The notes below the pieces were generated by a model. That model was not told the origin of the DNA, ran no database searches, and was given only the letters and a program-made list of their open reading frames with translations. 64,000 nt of DNA from Lentimonas sp. CC4 (GTDB taxonomy: Bacteria > Verrucomicrobiota > Verrucomicrobiia > Opitutales > Coraliomargaritaceae). The position numbers and the translations under genes are program-made. The DNA is taken from positions 1,426,001 through 1,490,000 of the forward strand of contig NZ_CACVBO010000001.1 of assembly GCF_902728235.1 (NCBI RefSeq), in the 5' to 3' direction. The stretch's first letter is position 1; the number at the start of each line of letters is the position of its first letter. Positions 26,093-35,600 of this stretch are shown piece after piece.

Positions 26093-27170
26093 TGGGAAGG
26101 GTGGTGTTGGGTTCAGAGTAGCGGATAATGTCGATCTCGGGATCGAGTGGCTCGCCTTGCAGTAAATATGCTAGGAATTGTCGGACTAGTTCTGGCGCGA
26201 GTGAGGCACCTTTGGAGCCGAGGCCATTAAAAATATGGAGGCTCGGTTCGGTAGGGTGGCTCCCCATAAAGGGGCGGAAGTCTTTGGTGGTCGGGCGTAG
26301 GCCGGAGTAGTGCTGCTTCACCTCCAGTGTGTGCTCTGGCGCGATAAAGGATTGGGCGGATTCGAGGAGTTCACGTGCGCCGGCTTCTGTGGGCTCGGGT
26401 GTGTCGTCGTCACTGTCAAAGGTCGCACCGAGGCGATAGGTGTGATCGCCGTAGGGGAGGATCCATTTGCGATGATGGTAAATCGCACGCGGTAGGTTGA
26501 GTGTTTCGCACTGCAGGACGAGTGTCTCGCCTTTGGCGGGTGCGAGCGGCAGCCAGTTAAACCATGGGTTGGTTAGCATGCCGACACCTTCACTGAAGAT
26601 GATATGATCGGCCTGTAAGTCGTGGTAGCTCCAGTGCGCGCCGTTCTTCTGTAAATCTTCGTGGATAAACGTCTCGTCTCGGAAGGTGGCGTTGTCTGTG
26701 AAATGTTGACGCAATGTTTGCAGGAGTAGCGGCAGGTCAGTGTAGGCGGCTTGCTTGATGTGAAAGCTGCCGTGGGTGTCTTCGAGTGCAGCGGGGCCTT
26801 CGCCGACGGGGATGGCTTCGCCCAGCACGTCGGCATAGCGTTGGTTGCGCATCCGCTTGCCCATGCGTTTGACGTCGATGCCATGCTGGCAGTAACGAAT
26901 GAGTGGGATCGGGTGGTAAAGTTCTACGCCAAATGTTTGCTCCAATTCGCGGTAAGTCGCCGCTGCATGAGGAATCAGTGCATCGAAGTTCCACGTCTTG
27001 ATCATCCAGCGCCCCGTGACGGGATTGATCACACCCCCCGCGACTTCGGAGGCATTTGGGAGTTGAGTGCTTCCGATCAGAGTTACCTGTTTACCCGCTT
27101 GCTCTAATCGCCATGCGAGGAGGCAACCTGCGAGGCCTGCGCCGACGATTATATACTTTGGGGTGCTCAT
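26079..27170 (-). CDS. FAD-dependent oxidoreductase, MnmC1/YurR-like
   Basis: A 363-residue DAO-family flavoenzyme. The N-terminal dinucleotide-binding motif is YIIVGAGLAGCLLAWRLEQAGKQV. The C-terminal block SGLRPTTKDFRPFMGSHP...LHIFNGLGSKGASLAPELVRQFLAYLL is typical of the MnmC oxidase domain and its stand-alone relatives. In MnmC this domain removes the carboxymethyl group from cmnm5U34 in tRNA, giving nm5U34. Overlap with the MnmM-family methyltransferase, which performs the next step, supports that role. ATG 27170 was preferred over 27185 because the FAD motif follows directly. A generic amino-acid oxidase is the alternative. Confidence 0.75.
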   Translation of the reverse strand: MSTPKYIIVGAGLAGCLLAWRLEQAGKQVTLIGSTQLPNASEVAGGVINPVTGRWMIKTWNFDALIPHAAATYRELEQTFGVELYHPIPLIRYCQHGIDVKRMGKRMRNQRYADVLGEAIPVGEGPAALEDTHGSFHIKQAAYTDLPLLLQTLRQHFTDNATFRDETFIHEDLQKNGAHWSYHDLQADHIIFSEGVGMLTNPWFNWLPLAPAKGETLVLQCETLNLPRAIYHHRKWILPYGDHTYRLGATFDSDDDTPEPTEAGARELLESAQSFIAPEHTLEVKQHYSGLRPTTKDFRPFMGSHPTEPSLHIFNGLGSKGASLAPELVRQFLAYLLQGEPLDPEIDIIRYSEPNTTLPNATH

Positions 27171-27235
27171 GAGTGTTTGATACAAAGCGTGTATACCGAA
27201 TTTCTGGAAAGCAAAAAAGCGGGGTGGTGCAGTTT

Positions 27236-27745
27236 ATGTCTGATTTCGTTGCTATGAAAGGCACTTTTGCTAATGATTCGGGTGTGAATATTTTTCATCG
27301 TATTCGTGAGCATTTTTGTGGCATGCAGGATCGTTGCTTGCCGGAGGGGAGCACGCGGGCGCAGCGGGGGGCGTTTGGCGAAGACCTTGCGGCAGATCAT
27401 TGTCGGCGTGTGCTTGGCTATCGGCTGATCGTCCGGAACTGGCGCTACAAGCGGGATGAGCTCGATTTGATTTGTCAGGATGGCGACGTTTTAGTCTTTG
27501 TTGAGGTGCGAGCACGCGCTGAGGATGCGTTGGTTTCTGGTTTTTATTCAGTGGATCGGCATAAAAAAGAAATCCTGAGACGCGGCTGTGGAAACTATCT
27601 AAAACAGTTGCGAAATCCGCCAAAACACTTCCGCTTTGACATTATAGACGTCTCAATTTGCAAAGGGGGGCGTGGAGAGGTGCACCATTATCCGAATGTG
27701 CCTCTGTTCCATAAACATTTTTCAGTCCAACGCCATCAGACATGA
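27236..27745 (+). CDS. yraN: YraN-like protein (UPF0102, nuclease fold)
   Basis: A 169-residue member of UPF0102. The conserved pattern RGAFGEDLAADHCRRVLGYRLIVRNWRYKRDELDLICQ-DGDVLVFVEVRAR resembles Holliday-junction-resolvase/restriction-endonuclease folds, with the ELDLI Asp and FVEVRAR Glu as candidate metal ligands. The biochemical role is not settled in any species. The N-terminus is uncertain: GTG 27173, ATG 27236 and ATG 27254 are in frame, and the conserved part begins only near residue 43 of the ATG 27236 form. Its last codons overlap the zwf start by 4 nt (ATGA), so the two are translationally linked. Confidence 0.85.
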   Translation: MSDFVAMKGTFANDSGVNIFHRIREHFCGMQDRCLPEGSTRAQRGAFGEDLAADHCRRVLGYRLIVRNWRYKRDELDLICQDGDVLVFVEVRARAEDALVSGFYSVDRHKKEILRRGCGNYLKQLRNPPKHFRFDIIDVSICKGGRGEVHHYPNVPLFHKHFSVQRHQT

Positions 27746-29295
27746 CGAACGAAACAGACGAATCCAGACATCCTTTCCTACAAGGCTTGAGCAAGCATCG
27801 CGGTGCGCCACCGACAGTTGTCGTGATTTTTGGCGCCTCCGGTGATCTTACTGCGCGTAAGCTCGTGCCAGCTATTTTTAATTTGGGAGTGGATAATCTG
27901 CTGCCCGGTGAATTTCACCTAATCGGCTTTGGTCGTAAGCCGATTGAAGATGATCAGTTCCGTGATATCATGGATGAAGCGATTGGTGAGTTTTCTCGCC
28001 GTCCGCTGAACAAGGAAATCTGGGAGCGTGTGCGTAACCACATGACGTATCACTCTGGTGGATACGATGATCCTGAGACATTCGTAGAGCTGGCAGCTAA
28101 GATCGACAAGATCGAAGCTGATTTGGGCCGCGATGTGCAACGCTTGTTTTATATTTCAACACCACCGAGTGTGTTTGAGCCGATCATTGAGAATTTGGGC
28201 AGTAGTGGGATGGCCGCCCAGCATGTTGGCACGAAGGTAGCGTCGAAGGTGATTATCGAAAAACCTTTCGGTCGCGATCTTGCCTCGGCTCGAGCGCTCA
28301 ATACCACACTGAACAGCGTCTTTGAAGAGCCGCAGGTGTATCGTATCGATCACTACCTCGGTAAGGAAACGGTGCAGGATTTGTTGGTGCAGCGTTTTGC
28401 AAATTCGATTTTCGAGCCGCTCTGGAACCGTGAGCACGTGGACTGTGTGCAGATTACGGTCGCGGAGAGTCTGGGTGTCGGCACACGTGGCGGTTACTAC
28501 GATACGAGTGGTGCGCTGCGTGATATGATTCAGAATCACACGATGCAATTGGTCGCTTTGACTGCGATGGAGCCGCCTGTTTCGCTCGATCCAGAATCGA
28601 TTCGCGATGAGAAGGTGAAAGTGTTGAAAGCGATTCAACCCTTGGAGCTTAAAGCAGACGGAGGCGACGTGGTGCGTGGTCGCTACACCGGTGGACTTGT
28701 GAATGGGAAGCCTGTCGAGAGCTACATGGAAGCGGAGGGAATCCCTGAAGATTCTATCACTGAGACATATGCTGCGTTGCGCCTTTCGATCAATAATTGG
28801 CGTTGGCAAGGTGTGCCGTTCTACATCCGTTCCGGTAAACGTATGGCACGACGTGCCAGTGAGATTGCGATCCAGTTTAAGCGTCCTCCAGGCATCTTGT
28901 TCTCCGAGGGCAAGAAATTTGACGTGGCGCAAAACACGATGGTGATTCGTATTCAGCCTGACGAAGGTGTGACTTTGGTCATGAACTCGAAGATTCCTGG
29001 TTTGGAAACACGCACACAGCCAGTGAAAATGCACTTCCGCTATGCGACCACCTTTGGCTCCAATACACCGGAGGCCTATGAGCGTCTGATTTTGGATGCA
29101 ATGATTGGTGATAGCACACTCTTCATTCGTGGTGATGAGACCGAGGCATCTTGGAAGTTGATTACGCCGATCTTAGAACATTGGAAAGAGTCAGGCACAA
29201 ACGGTTTGGCCGATTATGCCTCGGGTTCGTGGGGACCCTTGGAGAGCGAACGTTTACTTTGGGAGAAGGGGCATCAATGGCGTCGTTCTGGTTGA
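27742..29295 (+). CDS. zwf: Glucose-6-phosphate 1-dehydrogenase
   Basis: A 517-residue enzyme oxidising glucose 6-phosphate with NAD(P)+ as the first step of the oxidative pentose phosphate pathway. N-terminal coenzyme motif VVVIFGASGDLTARKLVPAIF and KVIIEKPFGRD precede the active-site signature YRIDHYLGKETVQ with the catalytic His. Later blocks MIQNHTMQLVALTAMEPP, FYIRSGKRM and YERLILDAMIGD are all standard. It starts on an ATGA overlap with yraN and is followed 47 nt downstream by opcA, a common arrangement in actinobacteria and cyanobacteria. Confidence 0.98.
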   Translation: MTNETDESRHPFLQGLSKHRGAPPTVVVIFGASGDLTARKLVPAIFNLGVDNLLPGEFHLIGFGRKPIEDDQFRDIMDEAIGEFSRRPLNKEIWERVRNHMTYHSGGYDDPETFVELAAKIDKIEADLGRDVQRLFYISTPPSVFEPIIENLGSSGMAAQHVGTKVASKVIIEKPFGRDLASARALNTTLNSVFEEPQVYRIDHYLGKETVQDLLVQRFANSIFEPLWNREHVDCVQITVAESLGVGTRGGYYDTSGALRDMIQNHTMQLVALTAMEPPVSLDPESIRDEKVKVLKAIQPLELKADGGDVVRGRYTGGLVNGKPVESYMEAEGIPEDSITETYAALRLSINNWRWQGVPFYIRSGKRMARRASEIAIQFKRPPGILFSEGKKFDVAQNTMVIRIQPDEGVTLVMNSKIPGLETRTQPVKMHFRYATTFGSNTPEAYERLILDAMIGDSTLFIRGDETEASWKLITPILEHWKESGTNGLADYASGSWGPLESERLLWEKGHQWRRSG

Positions 29296-29342
29296 GCGCT
29301 TTGTGACTCTGCCTACTGATTGCTAAATTGTTTTAATATATT

Positions 29343-30329
29343 ATGTCCGAATTAATAAATGCGCTTCCAGGAATCGAAGTTCCCGTTGGGGAGGTGACTA
29401 ATCGTCTCGCTACGATGTGGGACAACGATCCTTTGCTCTCGCAGAATGACTTCCGTGCATCGCAGATGAATGTGGTGCTGCACTTCGGCTTGGATGTGAC
29501 AGCCGAGGAAGCGCGTGAGCGTTTTGATGCGTTGATCCGTTTTGCGCAGCGATATCCGAGCCGTATCATCGTGCTGTGCCCGACTCGGGTCGATCTCGAT
29601 GGGGCGATGGAGAGCAAGCTATTCAGCCAGTGCTATATCGGTGAATCGCATCGTGAGATGTGCTGTTGTGAGGCCTTACTGCTACGCTACAAGTCGGAGG
29701 ACTTCGGGTATTTGTCCAATCAAGTTTCGATCTGGTTGGAAGGCGATCTACCGACGTATCACTGGTTCAGTGGTGTTCCGATTTCTCGTATTGAGAAGTA
29801 TTTTGATAACTTACTCAAGGGGGTGCGTCGTTGCGTGTATGACAGCAGCATCGAGTCTCAAGATATGAGCACGGTGGCGTGGCCGGATCCGAGTCGTGTG
29901 TTTGATCTTGCGAAGGCACGCTTATTGCCAGCTCGCCAAGCCATTGGTCAGTTCTTGAGCGGCTATTCGATCGACCAGATTTGTGAAGGCTTACAGGCGG
30001 TGCGCGTGAAGCACTGCTCTTCGATGTCAGGCGAGGGCCGTGGCCTATTGGAGTGGGTGCAGTCGTGTCTAGCTGAGTGCGATGAGTGCGACGCTTGCCC
30101 TGCTTTGAAAGCCGAGTTCTCGGTTTGTGAGTGCGATGAGTCGACGAAGGATTGTGCGTTGGTGCTGGAATTCGTTTACGATGACGAACGTTTCTTGCGT
30201 TGTCGCAAGTTTAAGGATGGTTCGATGGGTGAAATCGAAGCGTATCTCGGTCAGGGGCAGGAAAAAATAACTGCGCGTGTGAAGCCTTTGTCTGCTGAGC
30301 AGGCACTGGCTGAGGCGTTGTTTTTCTAG
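29343..30329 (+). CDS. opcA: OpcA, glucose-6-phosphate dehydrogenase assembly protein
   Basis: A 328-residue OpcA-family protein. In cyanobacteria OpcA promotes assembly and activity of G6PDH. Matching features are MNVVLHFGLDVTAEEARERFDALIRFAQRYPSRIIVLCP, CYIGESHREMCCCEALLLRY and LPTYHWFSGVP. The position right after zwf supports the assignment. It is Cys-rich (CDECDACP, CECDES, MCCCE), which could allow metal or redox sensitivity, although that is speculation. Its stop overlaps by 4 nt the stop of the convergent peroxiredoxin gene. Confidence 0.9.
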   Translation: MSELINALPGIEVPVGEVTNRLATMWDNDPLLSQNDFRASQMNVVLHFGLDVTAEEARERFDALIRFAQRYPSRIIVLCPTRVDLDGAMESKLFSQCYIGESHREMCCCEALLLRYKSEDFGYLSNQVSIWLEGDLPTYHWFSGVPISRIEKYFDNLLKGVRRCVYDSSIESQDMSTVAWPDPSRVFDLAKARLLPARQAIGQFLSGYSIDQICEGLQAVRVKHCSSMSGEGRGLLEWVQSCLAECDECDACPALKAEFSVCECDESTKDCALVLEFVYDDERFLRCRKFKDGSMGEIEAYLGQGQEKITARVKPLSAEQALAEALFF

Positions 30330-30844
30330 TGTTTGGCTGAAGCTTGAATGGCATCCAGTGCGGCGAGCACCTCGTCGCCTTGGTCGGCGGTGGCTGCTTT
30401 TAGGTCGCGCCATACGAGTGTTCCGTCGATGAAAATGTAGGCTTGGCGGCTGAAGCCACCGCGACCAAAGGCCTTGGAGACCACTTTATCCGTGTCGGCA
30501 ATAAGCGTGTAAGGGAGTTCATACTTGTCGATGAACTGTTGTTGGCGCTCCGCGCTATCGGTTGAGACGCCGAATATAGCCACTCCGCGCTCTTTTAGGA
30601 CTTCCCAGCTGTCGCGTAGACTACAGGCTTGTTTCGTGCAGCCAGGTGTCATGGCTCTTGGGTAGAAGAAGACGACGGTGGTGCCAGTGTTGAGTGCTGC
30701 GCCGAGATCGATGGTTGCGCCAGTTTGGTCGACCGCTTGTATTTGAGGCGCAGTGGCACCGACTTCGAGTGCATCGCCTGCGGAGAGAGTGGATACTAGG
30801 GAGATGAGCATGATTAGAATGAGTGAGTGTTTCATAGTCATCAT
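30326..30844 (-). CDS. Exported peroxiredoxin (BCP/AhpC-TSA type)
   Basis: A 172-residue thiol peroxidase. A signal peptide (SLILIMLISLVSTLSAG) is followed by the thioredoxin-like fold VVFFYPRAMTPGCTKQACSLRD. The peroxidatic Cys sits in TPGCTKQ, with a second Cys five residues later as in 1-helix-resolving BCP/PrxQ enzymes. GVSTDSAERQQQFIDKYELPYTLIAD and a C-terminal Trp strand complete the domain. With a signal sequence it should detoxify peroxide in the periplasm. Starts at 30844 and 30835 are both ATG. Convergent with opcA with overlapping stops. Confidence 0.9.
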   Translation of the reverse strand: MMTMKHSLILIMLISLVSTLSAGDALEVGATAPQIQAVDQTGATIDLGAALNTGTTVVFFYPRAMTPGCTKQACSLRDSWEVLKERGVAIFGVSTDSAERQQQFIDKYELPYTLIADTDKVVSKAFGRGGFSRQAYIFIDGTLVWRDLKAATADQGDEVLAALDAIQASAKH

Positions 30845-31041
30845 ATCGTATGTAGAGCGTTCGCCTTACAAACTATCGTCGTTTTGTGGATCTGGCGGGA
30901 TGGCCGCCGAATGCGGCTTTCGTAGTCGAGCTCCTTTAGGTGCTCGACCGTTGGGTGGTTGGTGCTGGTTCGTTCAATCGGGTGGCCAGCTGAAGCCAGC
31001 CAGCGACTGATCTGCGAGACGGTTTTGCGCTTTTGGTGCTT

Positions 31042-31185
31042 AGGCTCGGTGGACAGACAGAAATGTCTGTGTCACGACTGCTTGGGCTCGGTGGACAGAC
31101 AGGACGGAGGTCTGCCGTAGATGGCGTAGCAATGTCTGTGTCACGCTGCTTAGGTTCGGTGGACAGACAGGAATGTCTGTGTCAC
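31042..31185. repeat. REP cluster: three GGACAGACAG...TGTCTGTGTCAC copies
   Basis: CTCGGTGGACAGACAG or a close variant occurs at about 31045, 31086 and 31155, each followed by AATGTCTGTGTCAC. The outer copies fold as ACAGACA-RAAA/GGAA-TGTCTGT (31053-31070, 31163-31180); the middle copy is split by about 30 nt. The last copy ends 4 nt from the outer-membrane-factor stop. The rest of 30845-31041 has GTCGAGC/GCTCGAC around 30933-30960 and no gene. Confidence 0.75.
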
Positions 31186-31188
31186 TTC

Positions 31189-32658
31189 TTACTGCGTCGG
31201 CGCTTCCCAGCCACCGCCGAGGGCGCGGTAGAGTTGCACCACAGAGAGGAGTTCCCCTAGTTCGGCCTGGGCGAGGCTCAGTTCGGCGCTAAAGAGCTCC
31301 TGCTCGTTGTAGAGGACTTCGAGGTAGCTCGTGACGCCACCTTCATAGCGGATGTTGGCGAGCTCGGCAGCATCGCGATTACTCTGAGTGAGTAAGGCTT
31401 GGCTGGCGGTGAACTCGTGGGTGCGTTCGTAGTTGATCAGTGCATCGGAGACTTCCTTGAAGGCATTTTGCACGGTTTGCTGATAGCCGGACAACGCTGC
31501 CTCGTATTGAGCCTCTGTAATCTTGAGGTTCGATTTTAAGCGGCCACCGGTAAAGATAGGTAATGAGACGGCTGGACCAAATTGCCAATCGCGGGAGGCG
31601 GATTTGAAGAGATCCGATGAACTGACGCTTTGGTAGCCATAGGCACCAGTCAATGTGACTTGCGGGTAGAAGGCAGCTTTGGCTTGGCCAATATTGGCGT
31701 TGGCTTCGATCAGGCTTTGCTCTGCAGAGCGGATGTCGGGACGGCGCTCTACCAAGGACGAGGGCAGGCCGGCCGGCACCTTACTGGCGAATCTCTGGCT
31801 GCTAAAATCGGCTCCGCGTGTGAGCTTTCCTGGGTTACGTCCTAGCAAAATGCAGAGTGCGTTTTCTTGTAGATCACGTTGGCGCTTAATATCGACGATG
31901 CTGCTTTCTGCAGTATACACCAGTATCTGCGCTTGGACGACGTCCTGCATGGCGGCGACGCCTCCTTCTTCGCGTGTGGTGGTGAGTGTGAGCGATTCTT
32001 GCCGAGTTTTGTAAGAGTTCTCCGCGATTTGTAGCTCATAATCCAGCTCCAAGAGGTTTAGGTAACTGGCGGCGACTTGTGCAATCAGTGTTTGGCGAAC
32101 AGTATGTTGTGCTTCGGCTGATTGTAGGTAGCGTGCGCGGGCGGCATCATTGGCGTAGCGGATGTTGCCCCAGAGGTCGACTTCGTAGCTGGACATGCCT
32201 AGTTGGACGTCGCCATAGCTTTGCTCGGGGGTGGGCAGCTTGCCGGTTGGGCCGTTCTCGGAGGTGCGTGTGGTGTAAAGGTCACCGCCACCGAAAATGC
32301 TTGGGAAGAATCCTGAGCGTGCGACAGCTACTTCGGCCTCAGCTGCTAACAGGTTCGAGGCTGCAATTTTAACGTCCCAGTTGGCCTCTAGCGCTTCTTC
32401 GATATAGGCGCTGAGCTGCGGGTCGGTGAACACTTCCTGCCATTTTAAATCGGCAAATGATGTTTCGCCCAGTGCCGTATTCGTGGCTTCGTCGGTGCTA
32501 TGGAACGCCGCGGGGGGCACGAGGTCTGGTTGCTGGAACTCGGGGCCGACGGCACAGCCGCCTAAGAGCAGGGCGACACTGCCAGTTGCTGCAGTCCACG
32601 CGCTGAAGTATTTTGTATGTTTCATTGCGAATACAGTTTTGGACGTTTGCTGACTCAT
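31189..32658 (-). CDS. RND efflux outer-membrane factor (OprM/NodT lipoprotein)
   Basis: A 489-residue TolC-like channel of the NodT/OprM group. A lipobox LLLGGC with AVGPEFQQPDLVPP downstream is typical of this family. Two repeats of the OEP fold follow: IAASNLLAAEAEVAVARSGFFP...SYEVDLWGNIRYANDAARARYL in the first half and LVERRPDIRSAEQSLIEANANIGQAKAAFYPQVTLTGAYGY in the second. It exports substrates across the outer membrane with the RND pump and adaptor upstream. The start at 32658 overlaps the RND stop by 4 nt (ATGA); an internal ATG at 32625 gives a more normal signal peptide. Confidence 0.95.
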   Translation of the reverse strand: MSQQTSKTVFAMKHTKYFSAWTAATGSVALLLGGCAVGPEFQQPDLVPPAAFHSTDEATNTALGETSFADLKWQEVFTDPQLSAYIEEALEANWDVKIAASNLLAAEAEVAVARSGFFPSIFGGGDLYTTRTSENGPTGKLPTPEQSYGDVQLGMSSYEVDLWGNIRYANDAARARYLQSAEAQHTVRQTLIAQVAASYLNLLELDYELQIAENSYKTRQESLTLTTTREEGGVAAMQDVVQAQILVYTAESSIVDIKRQRDLQENALCILLGRNPGKLTRGADFSSQRFASKVPAGLPSSLVERRPDIRSAEQSLIEANANIGQAKAAFYPQVTLTGAYGYQSVSSSDLFKSASRDWQFGPAVSLPIFTGGRLKSNLKITEAQYEAALSGYQQTVQNAFKEVSDALINYERTHEFTASQALLTQSNRDAAELANIRYEGGVTSYLEVLYNEQELFSAELSLAQAELGELLSVVQLYRALGGGWEAPTQ

Positions 32659-35600
32659 GACTGTGCCTTTCCTTCTGCTGGGGCAGTCTCTGTGGTGGGC
32701 GGTTCAGGTTTGTTGCCACTGAGTTCGACAATTTTCTGCACGAAGACGTAACAGACCGGAATCAAGAAAACCCCGACACTGGTGGCAATGCTCATGCCGA
32801 AGACTACGCCAGTGCCCATGGTGCTACGTGAGGCGGCGCCGGATCCGGTGGCGAGCATCAATGGCACACAGCCGAGGATGAAGGCGAAGGAAGTCATCAA
32901 AATCGGGCGTAGGCGAAGTTTCGCGCCGTCGATGGCCGCCTGGATAATGTCTTCGCCCTCGTCGCGTTTCATCTTGGCGAACTCGACAATCAAAATCGCA
33001 TTTTTCGCGGAGAGGCCGATCAACATGACCAGTCCGATTTGCGCATACACGTTGAGATCAAAACCGCGGAAAATCATGCCGATCAGTAGGCCGAGGATGA
33101 CGGTCGGTGTGGCGAGCAGCACAGCGAAGGGCAGACCCCAGCTTTCGTATTGTGCGGCCAATAGTAGGAAGACGAAGAGGATCGCCATGCCGAAGATGAC
33201 AGGCGCTTGCCCCTCGGACTTCTTTTCTTGGAGCGTGAGTCCTGCCCATTCGTAGCCGACTTCGCTAGGCATGGTTTCCATGACCTCTTCGATCGCCTTA
33301 ATGGCTTGCGCTGAGCTGTAGCCAGGCGCGGGGGCGCCAATCATTTCGGCGGCATTGAATAGATTGAAGCGCGAGACGAAGTTGGGGCCGCTGATCCGGG
33401 TGATCGTTACGAGGGTGCTGAGTGGCACCATTTCGCCATTGTTATTACGCACGTAGAATTGCTTGATGTCGGAGGCTTCGTTGGTGAATTCCGGCTCGGC
33501 TTGGAGTAGCACCTGATAGACACGCCCGAAGAGGACGAAGTCGTTGACATACAGTCCGCTCAAGTAGGTTTGCAAGGTTTGGAAGATGCTGTCGACTGGC
33601 ACGTCTAGGGTGCGTGCTTTTTCGCGATCGAGTGTGACTTCGATTTGAGGTGAGGCTGTGTTGAAGCTGGTGCTGATGCGGCCGATCTCTGGGCGAGCGC
33701 TGGCAGCTTTTTGAAGTTGCTGCACATAGCCTTCGAGTTGCTCGATACTGCCGCCGGACCGATCTTGTAGCTCCATGGTGAAGCCAGATACGTTGCCGTA
33801 ACCAGGCAGGGCAGGTGGGCCAAAGGCAAAGATGCGGGCGCCTGGAATGACGGAGAGTTCACGGTTCCATTGAGCCACGAGTGACTCGGCGTGGAGTGCT
33901 GGGTCTGCGCGCTCTTCCCACGAGTCCAAGCCGATAAACATCATGGCAGTATTGGAGGCGTTGAGCGAATTCAGAATGTTGAAGCCACACAGCGCCAAGC
34001 TTGAGTCGACCCCTTCGGTTGCATTCACGATTGCTTCAGCCTGTTTGAGCACTTCGTCCGAGCGTTGCAAGGAGGCACCTTCGGGTAGTTCCATGGCGAC
34101 GAATAGGTAACCCTTGTCCTCATCTGGGATGAATCCACCCGGGACATGCCTGCCGAGCAACAAAATGCCGACGATCACTGCGATGAGCAGTAGCATCGAG
34201 CGTGTCGCTTTCTTTACCAGTGCACCGACGACCGCCCCGTATTTCTGAATGATCCAGTCAAAGAAGCGGTTGAAGAGTTTGAAGAACTTGGCAATTGGGC
34301 CGTGGCTTTCTTTGGGCGCACGTAACAGCAAGGCACAGAGTGCGGGGCTGAGTGTGAGTGCATTGATCACGGAGAATACCACCGCGATGGCGATGGTGAG
34401 CGCGAATTGGCTATAGAGTTGGCCTGTGACACCGCCCATGAAGGCGACGGGCACGAACACCGCGCAGAGCACGAGGCCAATGGCGACCACGGGGCCGGCC
34501 ACTTCTTTCATGGCTAGGCGCGTTGCTTCCTTCGGGTCTTTGCCTTTTTCAATATGGTGCTGCACTGCTTCGACCACCACGATGGCGTCGTCGACCACGA
34601 TGCCGATCGCCAGCACTAGACCGAACATCGTCAACACGTTGACACTGAATCCCAAGACTGGGAATAAAATGAAGGCACCCAGTAGTGAAACAGGCACGGT
34701 GCACATCGGAATGATGGTGGCACGGAAGCTCTGCAGGAAGATGTAGACCACCAGTAGCACCAGAATGATCGCCTCTGCGAGTGTATGCACAATTTCTTCC
34801 ATGGATGCCTTCACTGGCAGCGTGGCATCGAGCACCACTTTGTATTCCATGTCTGGTGGGAAACGTGTCTTCGCTTCTTCGAGGATCTTACGGACATTGT
34901 CAGCCGTTTCGATCGCATTGGCACCGGGGGCGAGATAGACGCCGAGTGCACCCGACGGGGTTCCGCTTAGGCGGGCGCGTAGGTCGTAGGTTTTGGCGCC
35001 GAGTTCGACGCGGGCGACATCTCCGATTTTAACTTGAGAGCCGTCCGAATTGGAGCGGATGATGATATCTTCGAATTCTGCGGGTGTTTTGAGCAGGCCT
35101 TGGGCGCGCACATTGAATTGCTTTTCTTGGCCTTGAGGGGCGGGTTCAGCGCCGATGCGCCCCGAGGGGGACTGCGCATTTTGTTCGTTGATCGCATTTT
35201 GAATGTCGGACGGTGTGATGCCGAGCGTTGCGAGTTTGTCGGGGCGCAGCCAGACGCGCATCGAGTAGTCTTGCGAGGTGAAGTTCTTCACGTCACCCAC
35301 GCCGCGCACGCGTTTGATCTGATCCACTAGGTTGATGTCGCAGTAGTTGCCGAGGAAGATTGCGTCGTAACTACCTTTGGGTGAATTCAGGCCGATCGCC
35401 ATCAAGATGTCGGGACTGGAACGGTTGGTAATGATCCCCTGGCTCTTTGCGGCTTCAGGCAACTGTGAGTCTGCTTGGCCCACGCGGTTCTGGGTGTTGA
35501 CCTGCATGATGTCGACGTCGGTGCCGACATCGAAATAGGCATTCAGGGTCATCTTACCGTCATTGGAATTGTAAGACTGGATATAGAGCAGTTTGTCGAC

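Noticed and set aside
28156-29034. 292-codon minus-strand frame antisense to zwf
   Set aside because: His/Arg/Thr-rich shadow of a conserved enzyme gene; no independent support.
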